This document shows positions 46,431 to 54,267 of a stretch of DNA of 64,000 nt, piece after piece; the first letter of the stretch is position 1; each line of letters begins with the position of its first letter. The notes under the pieces are model-generated. The model worked only from the letters and a program-made list of their open reading frames with translations. It searched no databases and was not told where the DNA came from. This DNA comes from Methylotenera_A sp046594915 (GTDB lineage Bacteria; Pseudomonadota; Gammaproteobacteria; Burkholderiales; Methylophilaceae): assembly GCA_046594915.1 (NCBI GenBank), contig JBKJRC010000003.1, forward strand, positions 248,001 to 312,000. Direction: 5' to 3'. The translations under genes were made by a program, and so were the position numbers.

Positions 46431-47126
46431 TCAAGTTTTTGTCATCCTGCCTTGGTACAACACCGCGCCAGTTGGCTGACCTGTGGGCGAACCACCGACA
46501 GGCTCTAAACTTACCGCCAGCAAACCTGTTGCCATCAGGGGAATTACCTCAACCGGCACTTTTACGCTGGCGTTGCCTTTTTGCGGCAATAAACCCAGTG
46601 AAATCGGTTTGGATTTATCGGCGGGTAATAGCCAAAGCTCAAACGCGTTATCTGGCTTGATTGCTAAACTAGCCAACGTGATTACCTTAATCACCACATT
46701 GTTATCGGATTTTTTGCTTTCATTTAACAGCCAACCTGCTTCAGATTTATCTGTGGCAAGCAATGCAACCGAAGCAGGCGTTGTATCAACTACCATTTGC
46801 GGCGTTTGTATCAATAACAAAGTCGCAAATGATGCCGCCAACGCAGTGGACACAAATGCCCAGCTTTTCCACCAGCCAGTGTGTTGAGCCGCTTTACGCG
46901 TAAATAGTTGCGATTCTATATTTTTCCATACTTTATTTGACGGTTTAACCGCAGGCACGGTGTCGGCCAGCAGATGCATCTGTGATTCCCACCAGTTAAA
47001 CGTTTGCGCCCAATCAGGCCGCTGGCGGATTAACTGCTCAAAACGTCTACGCGCCGTACCTTTTAAAGTGCCTAAAATATATTCTGCAGATAACGTATCG
47101 ACTAATAATTTGTTGTCGTATCTCAT
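46431..47126 (-). CDS. Anti-sigma factor, RskA type
   Basis: Membrane-bound anti-sigma factor of 231 residues. The N-terminal zinc-less ASD-like domain (LSAEYILGTLKGTARRRFEQLI) binds the sigma factor; one transmembrane helix at about 92-112 (WAFVSTALAASFATLLLIQT); the periplasmic RskA domain holds FELWLLPADKSKPISLG and PVGGSPTGQPTGAVLYQG. Start: the frame extends to 47297, but the ATG at 47126 has a GGGAGC ribosome site and overlaps the sigma stop by four bases (ATGA), proving coupling. No HxxxCxxC zinc motif is seen, unlike ChrR. Confidence 0.9.
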   Translation of the reverse strand: MRYDNKLLVDTLSAEYILGTLKGTARRRFEQLIRQRPDWAQTFNWWESQMHLLADTVPAVKPSNKVWKNIESQLFTRKAAQHTGWWKSWAFVSTALAASFATLLLIQTPQMVVDTTPASVALLATDKSEAGWLLNESKKSDNNVVIKVITLASLAIKPDNAFELWLLPADKSKPISLGLLPQKGNASVKVPVEVIPLMATGLLAVSLEPVGGSPTGQPTGAVLYQGRMTKT

Positions 47127-47692
47127 GTTGATGCTCCCTGTAAACAACTTTTTAGCGCCTGTAAGCCGCGCCTGATCCAAGTTTTTACGGTGCCTAAAGG
47201 TTGTACTAAATGTGTGGCAAGTTGCTCGTGTGCCATGCCATGAAAGTAACTTAAGGCGATTGCCTGGCGCTGCAAAGGTGCTAAACCGTTCATGCAATTG
47301 AGCAAGGCTTTAGACTCGCTTTGTTCGGTAACTTTTTCTAGCGGGCCTAAATCGTCTGACGCCCAATCATCCATACTTTCATCATTTAGCAATTGAGATT
47401 CTTTTGGCATGGCACGCAATAAATCAAAACATTTATTGCGCACGATTGTGGTCATCCAAGTCATCACAGCAGCTTTTTCTGGGCGATAATTTTGTGCGTG
47501 ATGCCAGATGTTAACAAACGCATCCTGCAAAGCTTCTTCGGCCAAATCACGTCGATTTAAAATACGCAAAGACAAGCCAAATAACTTCGCAGATGTGGCT
47601 TCGTACAGGCTTTGAAAAGCCGCTCGGTCACCTTGCCCGCTCAGTGCGATTAGGCGAAATAACTCTTCTGAAGATTTTGTTTGACTCATCAT
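47123..47692 (-). CDS. ECF-type RNA polymerase sigma factor
   Basis: Extracytoplasmic-function sigma factor of 189 residues. Region 2: LFGLSLRILNRRDLAEEALQDAFVNIWHHA with TWMTTIVRNKCFDLLR; region 4: LAPLQRQAIALSYFHGMAHEQLATHL and the helix-turn-helix LGTVKTWIRRGLQALK. Best resembles the group paired with RskA-type anti-sigma factors. Heads the minus-strand operon, likely controlling it and itself; no -35/-10 element could be read with certainty in the upstream bases. Confidence 0.93.
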   Translation of the reverse strand: MMSQTKSSEELFRLIALSGQGDRAAFQSLYEATSAKLFGLSLRILNRRDLAEEALQDAFVNIWHHAQNYRPEKAAVMTWMTTIVRNKCFDLLRAMPKESQLLNDESMDDWASDDLGPLEKVTEQSESKALLNCMNGLAPLQRQAIALSYFHGMAHEQLATHLVQPLGTVKTWIRRGLQALKSCLQGAST

Positions 47693-47905
47693 ATTTAACC
47701 CACTAAATAAAACTTGATACTACCTTATTTTTTATTTTTGTTAAGCGCCATCTGAAAAATGTGCATGAGTAGTTTACTAAATAACACCATTTAAAAAAGT
47801 AAAAAAGCTTAATACTTAATGACGCGTATTTTTATACGTTCAATTTGTTTTTTAGATTCAAAATAATGTGCATTTATTTGATTGTTGCGAATGAAATATC
47901 TTGGT

Positions 47906-47923
47906 GTATACTAATCGGTATAC
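47906..47923. promoter_or_regulatory. Inverted repeat GTATAC-N6-GTATAC upstream of the PQQ-type dehydrogenase
   Basis: Two GTATAC hexamers, each itself a palindrome, are spaced by six bases (TAATCG) 24 bases before the ATG of the dehydrogenase gene. The symmetry and position would suit an operator; the hexamer also resembles a -10 element. No protein can be assigned. Confidence 0.45.
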
Positions 47924-47946
47924 TTTTTAATTGAATAACTGTCGAG

Positions 47947-49740
47947 ATGAAAAATCATTTTTTTAAAAGCATTTGTTTATTGTTACTGCTTATATTGCAA
48001 GCGTGTGTTGCCAACCAAAATGACGCTACTCATCCTGTTTCTGCACAAGCCAGCAATCAGGATTGGTCAAGCTTTGGGCACGATTTAGCAGGGCAACGTT
48101 TTTCTGCCAATACGCAGATTAATCAACAGAATGTAAAGAATTTAGTGCAGGCTTGGGCATATAAAAGCGGCGTAGTTGGCAGCTTTCAAACTACGCCTAT
48201 TGTGCAAAACGGTGTGATGTATTTATCGCTTCCTTATAATCATGTGGTGGCACTTAACGCTAAAACTGGTGCAGAATTGTGGCGTTATCAGCATGACAGA
48301 CGTATCGATTGGAAAATGTGTTGCGGCCCAGCCAATAGAGGCGTGGCGGTTGCCAACGGTAAAGTGTTTATCGGCACGGTAGATGCGCGTTTAATTGCAT
48401 TAAATGCACAAACAGGTGCAAAAGAATGGGATATCGATGTAGTCAAGGCGGCAATTACCTCAGAAGGCCAAGACTCTTTAAACAAAGATGATCCGAATAG
48501 CGCGCGTAAAGTCACAGGCGGTACCGGCATTGGCATCGCAATGGCGCCAGTGGTTTATAAAGGCAAAGTTATCGTTGGCATTACAGGTGTTGGTTACGGC
48601 TTGCATATTGATAACCCAACTGCCGATGCGCCGCTGGGTGCGGTGATTGGCATCACTGGCCGTTTTGGCCGCCCTGGCTTTTTAGCGGCTTATGATGTAA
48701 ACAATGGTAAACGTGTATGGCAATTTGACACGATTCCAGATAATGGCTGGGAAGGAAAGTTTACCCAAGCAACGGATGATGGCATGATGCTGGATCGCGA
48801 TGTGGCACAAGAAAAAGCCGATTTATCCAAATACCCAGATTCTGCGCGTTTTGGTGGCGGCTCTGCCTGGAGTACACCTGCCATTGATACTGCAACCGAT
48901 ACCTTGTATTTTGGTACGGGCAACCCAAGCCCTCAGATGAACGATATTTCGCGTCCTGGTGATAATTTATACACTGTTTCTTTAGTGGCGCTGGATACCA
49001 ATACCGGTGCCATTAAATGGCATTATCAGCAAGTGCCGCATGATTTATGGGGTTACGATTTGGCCAGTCCGCCCGTTTTATTTAACTACCATTTAGCTGG
49101 CAAAATGGTGCAAGCTGTAGGCCAGGCGGGCAAAACAGGTTGGTTTTATATTCATAATCGTGCAACGGGTGAGTTGATTAAAAAATCCGACGCATTTGTG
49201 CCGCAACACAATCTATTTAAAAAAGCGACAGCCGAAGGTACGGTGGTTTATCCAGGTATTCTGGGCGGTTCAAACTGGTCACCAGTGAGTGTGGATGAAG
49301 CGAATCAGCGCGCATTTGTAGCAGCGATTCATGCGCCGATTAAATATACGCTGCACGAAACACCGGGCAAAGATGGCAAACCCGCGATTCGCTACGCTGC
49401 CAGTGAGCCTACACAAGATGCGCGATGGGGCTTGTTATCGGCCATTAATTTAAGCACAGGCAAAATAGCATGGCAGAACAAAACTGCGCAACCATTGGTT
49501 GGCGGCGTGCTGGCAACCGCTGGCGGATTATTGTTTACAGGTGAAGGCAATGGCAACTTTAATGCCTACAATAGCCAAACGGGGGAAATGTTATGGCAAG
49601 CCAAATCAGCGTTCGGTGTGAACGCGCCGCCAATCACTTATACGATTGATGGCGTGCAATACATCGCAGTAGCCAGCGGCGGCAACTCAATATTTGGTTA
49701 CAAGCAAGGCGATGCGGTATTGGTGTATCGCTTGCCTTAA
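47947..49740 (+). CDS. PQQ-propeller dehydrogenase-like lipoprotein
   Basis: Type I quinoprotein alcohol-dehydrogenase fold. Lipoprotein leader with lipobox LQAC (Cys about 19). Propeller repeats include LNAKTGAELWRY, LNAQTGAKEWDID and LDTNTGAIKWHY; KMCCGPANRGV has the adjacent Cys pair characteristic of PQQ alcohol dehydrogenases, and YFGTGNPSP binds Ca/PQQ in relatives. The catalytic-site segment reads HDLWGYDLASPP, with Gly where methanol and ethanol dehydrogenases have the catalytic Asp (WDYD). 597 residues. Could be an altered-activity dehydrogenase or a non-catalytic PQQ-binding protein. Convergent with the dead channel gene. Confidence 0.85.
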   Translation: MKNHFFKSICLLLLLILQACVANQNDATHPVSAQASNQDWSSFGHDLAGQRFSANTQINQQNVKNLVQAWAYKSGVVGSFQTTPIVQNGVMYLSLPYNHVVALNAKTGAELWRYQHDRRIDWKMCCGPANRGVAVANGKVFIGTVDARLIALNAQTGAKEWDIDVVKAAITSEGQDSLNKDDPNSARKVTGGTGIGIAMAPVVYKGKVIVGITGVGYGLHIDNPTADAPLGAVIGITGRFGRPGFLAAYDVNNGKRVWQFDTIPDNGWEGKFTQATDDGMMLDRDVAQEKADLSKYPDSARFGGGSAWSTPAIDTATDTLYFGTGNPSPQMNDISRPGDNLYTVSLVALDTNTGAIKWHYQQVPHDLWGYDLASPPVLFNYHLAGKMVQAVGQAGKTGWFYIHNRATGELIKKSDAFVPQHNLFKKATAEGTVVYPGILGGSNWSPVSVDEANQRAFVAAIHAPIKYTLHETPGKDGKPAIRYAASEPTQDARWGLLSAINLSTGKIAWQNKTAQPLVGGVLATAGGLLFTGEGNGNFNAYNSQTGEMLWQAKSAFGVNAPPITYTIDGVQYIAVASGGNSIFGYKQGDAVLVYRLP

Positions 49741-50414
49741 TTATTTTTCTGTATTATTTTTAAAAACACTTTTTAAGTGAATGGTTAAGCCAACCAGGCG
49801 CGAAACCGCAATGGTTAAATACATTACACTGGAAAAAATCTGCAATGAAGCAATCGCGCGCGCAGGGCTGGAGATAGGAATGATATCGCCAACACCTGTG
49901 CCCGATTGAATCGAAAAACTCATAAATAACAACTCCGCCCAGCTACGCGGATCAGTTGCATTAAACGCCGCCAATAAGCTTTGCAGATATACCTGCTGGC
50001 ACACAGAGTACGCCAGTGCAAAACCCCACACCAGTAAAGTAAAGGTGGCGCCAACTCATCTAGCGTCACAATGTCATCCGCACACATTACCTGCACCATG
50101 GCAATTGCTGCATAAAAATATAACAAACTTTCAAAAGCATGTGCCCACATGAATAAATGCGTATCACCCGTAAATAAGGCGAATAGTGTTGTGCTAATTG
50201 AGATGGTCACTAAAACAAAAGCTACCCAGCTTGCTACAGGGCGACGATACACCACTCAAACCGCTAAGATTGGCACGATTAAACCCTAATAATTAAAAAT
50301 AAGCACGCTGGTTTTTGAGTTGGTCATAACTCCATCAAACAAAACGCTAAATTGTTGCACCGCCAGCAACATGGCAAAAGGGTAGCGTTTTACCAATTGA
50401 ATGGTGGATTTCAT
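49741..50414 (-). pseudogene. Decayed ion-channel (two-helix K+ channel) gene
   Basis: From an ATG at 50412-50414 the frame (MKSTIQLVKRYPFAM on) runs into TAG at 50286-50288 and TGA at 50256-50258, then resumes as VVYRRPVASWVAFVLVT and has a one-base loss at about 50049-50051 before WGFALAYSVCQQVYL. The tail holds an intact pore-like SFSIQSGTGVGDIIPIS with a following helix, a K+-channel filter variant. Length would have been about 225 residues. Two nonsense codons plus one frameshift show it is dead, unless sequencing is in error at three separate places. Confidence 0.85.
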
Positions 50415-50545
50415 GCCAAGCTTTTGAAATGAACAGTTAAAGCAGATTGTAAATGGTGATGCTTGATAAACAGGCGTTGTTGCCCAAAAAATTTACTAGA
50501 GAAAGATGATAAAGAAAATATTATCTAGAAGGTCTTTACTTTTTA

Positions 50546-50564
50546 AATAAGAACTATTATCATT
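50546..50564. promoter_or_regulatory. Fur-box-like site
   Basis: On the complementary strand the 19-mer reads AATGATAATAGTTCTTATT, very close to classical Fur boxes (GATAATGATAATCATTATC family) and lying 17 bases before the first gene of the iron/heme uptake island. It predicts iron-repressed transcription of the downstream run. Confidence 0.75.
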
Positions 50565-50580
50565 TGCATTAACATTATAA

Positions 50581-50892
50581 GTGAATCAATTTATGCAGCT
50601 TTATCGGCAAAAACCTGTAAAACACAGTGTTTTATTTGACCCAGAATTACCAACAACCAAAGATGTATTGGCAGCAATTTGCTGCGTTGCCACGCATTAT
50701 GCAATTAATCCTTCGTTTCGTTTAGCTAAACTGGCGGCCGATTTGTCCTTAAAGCTCACCGCGCCAGAATATATGGATAGCCCATTATCAACAGAAATTG
50801 CCGAGCAATTGCTGAATCAATGGTCAGAAATCGTAGATGTGCATCAGGCGCTAAAAATAAAAGCATTACCCGTACACGCAACATTGCAATAA
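50581..50892 (+). CDS. Uncharacterised protein in the iron-uptake island
   Basis: I do not recognise a family. The 103 residues are mostly helical and soluble, with two Cys in VLAAICCVATHY near 37-48 and no membrane segment or signal. The frame opens with a GTG at 50581; an ATG at 50593 (MQLYRQKP) is equally plausible, since neither has a good ribosome site. Directly downstream of the Fur-box-like site and 47 bases before the S4 paralog, so probably iron regulated. Codon use and composition look native. Confidence 0.65.
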   Translation: MNQFMQLYRQKPVKHSVLFDPELPTTKDVLAAICCVATHYAINPSFRLAKLAADLSLKLTAPEYMDSPLSTEIAEQLLNQWSEIVDVHQALKIKALPVHATLQ

Positions 50893-50939
50893 GCAAAAAT
50901 ATTTAAATAAAAACACTTAAAAAAATACTAAGGATAAAT

Positions 50940-51557
50940 ATGTCACGATTAACCGGCCCAAGAGTGAAAATTATGCGTGCACTCGGCGTCGATTTGCCTG
51001 GGTTATCGCGCAAAACGATTGAAGCGCGTCCAACGCCGCCTGGCCAGCATGGCAATAAAGCCTCACGCAAACGCCGCTCCGATTTTGGCATAAAACTGCA
51101 AGAGAAACAAAAAATCCGCTTTAATTATGGCTTAACCGAAACGCAGATGCGCAAAATGATTTTAGATGCGCGTAAAGGCAAAGAACCGACTGGCGAGCGT
51201 TTATTGCAATTATTAGAGCGCCGCATGGACAATGTGGTGTTTAGAGCTGGCTTTGCGCCAACAGTTATTGCTGCGCGGCAGTTAGTTTCTCACGGCCATT
51301 TAATGTTAAACGGTAAAGCCGCCAATATTCCGTCGATACGCTTAAAAGTGGGTGATGAAGTGGTGATTAAAACCAACAGTAAAAATATGCCAATGGTGGT
51401 AGAAACCATTAAGCAACCCCCATTAGCGCGACCAGAATGGCTAGCTTGGGATGAATCAGCACATACGGTTAAGGTGGCGCATTTGCCTGCGGTTACAGAT
51501 GTGCCTTTTCCAGTGGATGTGCAATTGGTGGTGGAATATTACGCTAACCGCGTGTAA
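50940..51557 (+). CDS. rpsD: Second, divergent ribosomal protein S4
   Basis: S4-family protein, 205 residues: SRLTGPRVKIMRALGVDLPGL, TPPGQHGNKASRKRRSDFG, LQEKQKIRFNYGLTETQMRKM, then the S4 RNA-binding core LLQLLERRMDNVVFRAGFAPT with ARQLVSHGHLMLNGKAANIPS, and the end VVEYYANRV. The N-terminus has no Cys, unlike zinc-binding S4 forms, and resembles cyanobacterial/alphaproteobacterial-type S4 more than the usual betaproteobacterial one. It stands alone, away from ribosomal protein operons, beside hemP, so it is an accessory paralog. AAGGATAAAT ribosome site ahead of ATG. Confidence 0.88.
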   Translation: MSRLTGPRVKIMRALGVDLPGLSRKTIEARPTPPGQHGNKASRKRRSDFGIKLQEKQKIRFNYGLTETQMRKMILDARKGKEPTGERLLQLLERRMDNVVFRAGFAPTVIAARQLVSHGHLMLNGKAANIPSIRLKVGDEVVIKTNSKNMPMVVETIKQPPLARPEWLAWDESAHTVKVAHLPAVTDVPFPVDVQLVVEYYANRV

Positions 51558-51733
51558 CTTTTTATAGTTTTGCGCGCTTGGCAAACGAATTTAAGGTGTC
51601 CCTAACAACGCCTTAAATGTTGCAAATGCATGAAAATGCATCTCCTTGATTTATGGCTGCATTGATTCAGTTTATTAAAAACTTAACCATGTAAGACGGT
51701 CACTTTTTAGCAAGGCAAATATTTAAGGCAAAC

Positions 51734-51952
51734 ATGAAAGTGATCACCAATTTAACGGCAAAAGAACACATGAGTTTTGATGTGGCGATTGTGGCGGACC
51801 AATTGCCGAATCGCAATATTAAAATGTCGCGCATAAAGCGCTTTAATACGGAGCAGCTGTTTACCAACGTAAAAGAGGTGATGATTGAGCATTTAAACGA
51901 AACCTATATTTTGCGCATTACCAAGCAAAATAAGTTAATTTTAACCAAGTAG
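51734..51952 (+). CDS. hemP: Hemin uptake protein HemP
   Basis: Small HemP/HmuP-type protein, 72 residues, with the conserved core IKMSRIKRFNTEQLFTNVKEVMIEHLNETYILRITKQNKLILTK (seen in parts: SRIKRFNTEQLF, YILRITKQNKLILTK). In Burkholderia and rhizobia HmuP helps transcription of heme/siderophore receptor genes under iron limitation. It precedes tonB by 92 bases and follows the S4 paralog by 176, and may have its own promoter. Function inferred from family. Confidence 0.9.
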   Translation: MKVITNLTAKEHMSFDVAIVADQLPNRNIKMSRIKRFNTEQLFTNVKEVMIEHLNETYILRITKQNKLILTK

Positions 51953-52044
51953 TTAACGATACTTAACACATTTAAACAGGCAAAAATATGTCACCTGAAA
52001 AACAACTTTTTAACTTTACAGCAAAACGATTTAATTGATATTTT

Positions 52045-52932
52045 ATGAGCAGCCAAACCTCAACGGTCGTTAATTTATCTGCTGCGCGCCAAGCAAAGCC
52101 GCGCCAGCAGTTTCAGCACGGCGTTTCCGCTACCCATTTAATTTCTGCTAAACAGGCAAAAGCCAATCGCTTAAATGATTTACCTTTGCAAAACAGACTA
52201 TCTGCAGGTGCCTTTCCGCCGCAAAAATCCCATTCTTGGTTAACCGCATCATTTGTTGTGCTGGCACATGCAGGCATTATTTACGCATTAATCACGCAAA
52301 ATATGCCTGAAAAAATACTGATAATTGCAGCAAAACCGTTAATGGTGAGTTTGATTGCGCCGCCAGCACCAGCGCCAGAAATCGTGCCTGTGATAGAGCC
52401 GCCCAAACCTGTTGTTAAGCCAACACCAATCATTAAACCCAAGCCAATTATTAAAAAAAATATTGAGAAAATAAAGCCGATTGAAATACCAATTGAAAAA
52501 TTGGCTGAAAAACCAGCCGAACGTTTGGTACAAGCCGCTGTTGCACAACCTGTAATTGAAGAGGAATCAATCGCGCAAGTTGCACCAGTACAAGTGGCTG
52601 ACGCCGTCAAAGTACCACCAAAATCAGAGCCAGTGGTCGAAGAAAAGATAGAGCCACCGCGTTTTGGTGTGTCCTATTTAAACAATCCGCCGCCAGATTA
52701 TCCGGCCATGTCGCGCCGTATCGGCGAAGAAGGACGCGTGCTGATGAAAGTGTTGGTTTCAAGTGAAGGGACTGCGCAAGAAGTGCAAATTGAGACGACC
52801 AGCGGTTCAAATCGCTTGGATCAAGCAGCAGTGAACGCGGTAAAACAATGGCGATTTATTCCCGCTAAAAAAAATAATCAGCCACTAAGCGCTTATGTGC
52901 TGGTGCCGATGAAATTTTCGCTGAATAGTTAA
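52045..52932 (+). CDS. tonB: Energy transducer TonB
   Basis: Inner-membrane protein that passes proton-motive force energy to outer-membrane receptors. Unusual cytoplasmic extension of about 60 residues (rich in Gln/Lys), transmembrane anchor about 66-85 (LTASFVVLAHAGIIYALI), Pro/Lys/Glu-rich periplasmic stretch about 105-190, and the TonB C-terminal domain YLNNPPPDYPAMSRRIGEEGRVL, TSGSNRLDQAAVNAVKQWRF. 295 residues; E. coli TonB is 239, the excess mostly at the N-terminus. ATG at 52045 chosen; a Met further in could give a shorter N-terminus but is less natural. Confidence 0.94.
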   Translation: MSSQTSTVVNLSAARQAKPRQQFQHGVSATHLISAKQAKANRLNDLPLQNRLSAGAFPPQKSHSWLTASFVVLAHAGIIYALITQNMPEKILIIAAKPLMVSLIAPPAPAPEIVPVIEPPKPVVKPTPIIKPKPIIKKNIEKIKPIEIPIEKLAEKPAERLVQAAVAQPVIEEESIAQVAPVQVADAVKVPPKSEPVVEEKIEPPRFGVSYLNNPPPDYPAMSRRIGEEGRVLMKVLVSSEGTAQEVQIETTSGSNRLDQAAVNAVKQWRFIPAKKNNQPLSAYVLVPMKFSLNS

Positions 52933-53081
52933 CACATTATTTGATTGAAAAAATACAGGATTTAGCTAGATTAATTCAAACAGTTAAATTTAAGCCGTTA
53001 AGTTTATTCCCATTAAAAATTATTATTTAATTAAAGTTAAATTAAAAAGTTAAATTAAAAAACTTAAGCAAAGGAAATCGT

Positions 53082-53846
53082 ATGCAACCCGTTCATGTCG
53101 TTACTGAATTTAATAGCCTGGCATTTATTATGCAAGGTGGCTTTGTTTCTATTGCAGTCGCGCTGATTTTATTGATGATGTCGGTAGCTAGCTGGTATTT
53201 TATGATTGTAAAAAGCATTCAAGTTATTCAGTTAAAAAACGCACTGCAGCGTTATATGGCAGAATTTTGGGCAGCGCCCAATCTGCAAGCGGCTATTTCC
53301 AATATTAAAATTAAATCGCCAGCACATCAATTGGCAGTTAACGCGTTAGATGCAGCACATCACCACCATACCCATGTTGCGAATAATTTAGCAGATTCCT
53401 GCAATTATGATGAGTTTGTGGCGCGCAGTATGCGCCGTAGCTTGGCGCAAACCAGCGCTCAGCTTGAAGCAGGCTTATCGGTACTGGCATCGGTTGGCAG
53501 TGTTTCACCATTTGTGGGATTATTTGGTACGGTTTGGGGCATTTATCACGCTTTGGCCAGCATCAGTGCTAGTGGTCAAGCCACGTTAGACAAAGTAGCA
53601 GGCCCAGTGGGTGAGGCGCTGATTATGACTGCAATTGGTTTAGCGGTGGCGATTCCTGCTGTGTTGGCCTATAACGCGTTTGTTAAACAAAATCGCACGA
53701 TAACCGCCACCCTGGATGGTTTTGCACAAGATTTACATATTGTATTAACCACCGGCGCGCCTTTGGCGGTTAAACATCCACACGCAAAAAATCGACAAAA
53801 CGTAAAAGTGATGCATGCAAAACCAGTTGGAGTGTCAGTATGGTAG
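53082..53846 (+). CDS. exbB: ExbB, TonB-system proton channel subunit
   Basis: MotA/TolQ/ExbB-family inner-membrane protein forming the pentameric proton channel with ExbD. Three helices: about 15-37, 145-168 and 178-198; the conserved LASVGSVSPFVGLFGTVWGIYHAL block precedes the second helix, and GPVGEALIMTAIGLAVAIPAVLAY matches the third. 254 residues. Good AAAGGAAATC ribosome site. Its last four codons overlap the exbD start by seven bases, coupling synthesis. Confidence 0.95.
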   Translation: MQPVHVVTEFNSLAFIMQGGFVSIAVALILLMMSVASWYFMIVKSIQVIQLKNALQRYMAEFWAAPNLQAAISNIKIKSPAHQLAVNALDAAHHHHTHVANNLADSCNYDEFVARSMRRSLAQTSAQLEAGLSVLASVGSVSPFVGLFGTVWGIYHALASISASGQATLDKVAGPVGEALIMTAIGLAVAIPAVLAYNAFVKQNRTITATLDGFAQDLHIVLTTGAPLAVKHPHAKNRQNVKVMHAKPVGVSVW

Positions 53847-54256
53847 GCGGACATTCTGTTAGTAATGAAGCGCATACGCAACCGATGAGTGAGATTAACA
53901 CCACGCCTTTGGTCGACGTAATGTTAGTGTTATTGGTGATTTTTATTATCACTGCGCCATTATTAACCCATGCGGTAAAAATTGATTTACCACAAGCCAG
54001 CAGCCAGCCATTGCCAGAGCAGCCAGAAGTGATTTCGTTAGCCATTGATGACGCAGGCAAAACCTATTGGAACGACACGCCATTAGCGCAAGGCGAACTG
54101 AAACAAAAATTAATATTAGCAGCGGATAGAAAACCGCAGCCAGAGCTGCAAATACGTGCCGATAAAGATACCAAATATCAAATACTGGCCACCATTATGG
54201 CCGATGCACAAAATGCAGGTATTACTAAATTAGGTTTTGTCAGCGAGCCGCAATAG
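53840..54256 (+). CDS. exbD: ExbD, TonB-system proton channel subunit
   Basis: ExbD/TolR-family protein: cytoplasmic N-terminus, one transmembrane helix about 25-45 with the protonatable Asp in INTTPLVDVMLVLLVIF, and a periplasmic domain ending ADAQNAGITKLGFVSEP. 138 residues, normal. The ATG at 53840 lies inside the end of exbB in another frame. Works with ExbB and TonB to energise the siderophore receptor encoded downstream. Confidence 0.95.
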   Translation: MVGGHSVSNEAHTQPMSEINTTPLVDVMLVLLVIFIITAPLLTHAVKIDLPQASSQPLPEQPEVISLAIDDAGKTYWNDTPLAQGELKQKLILAADRKPQPELQIRADKDTKYQILATIMADAQNAGITKLGFVSEPQ

Positions 54257-54267
54257 GCTGGTGTATT

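Noticed and set aside
47127..47297. Upstream 57-residue extension of the anti-sigma factor
   Set aside because: It lies inside the sigma factor gene; the ATG at 47126 has a good ribosome site and the ATGA overlap.
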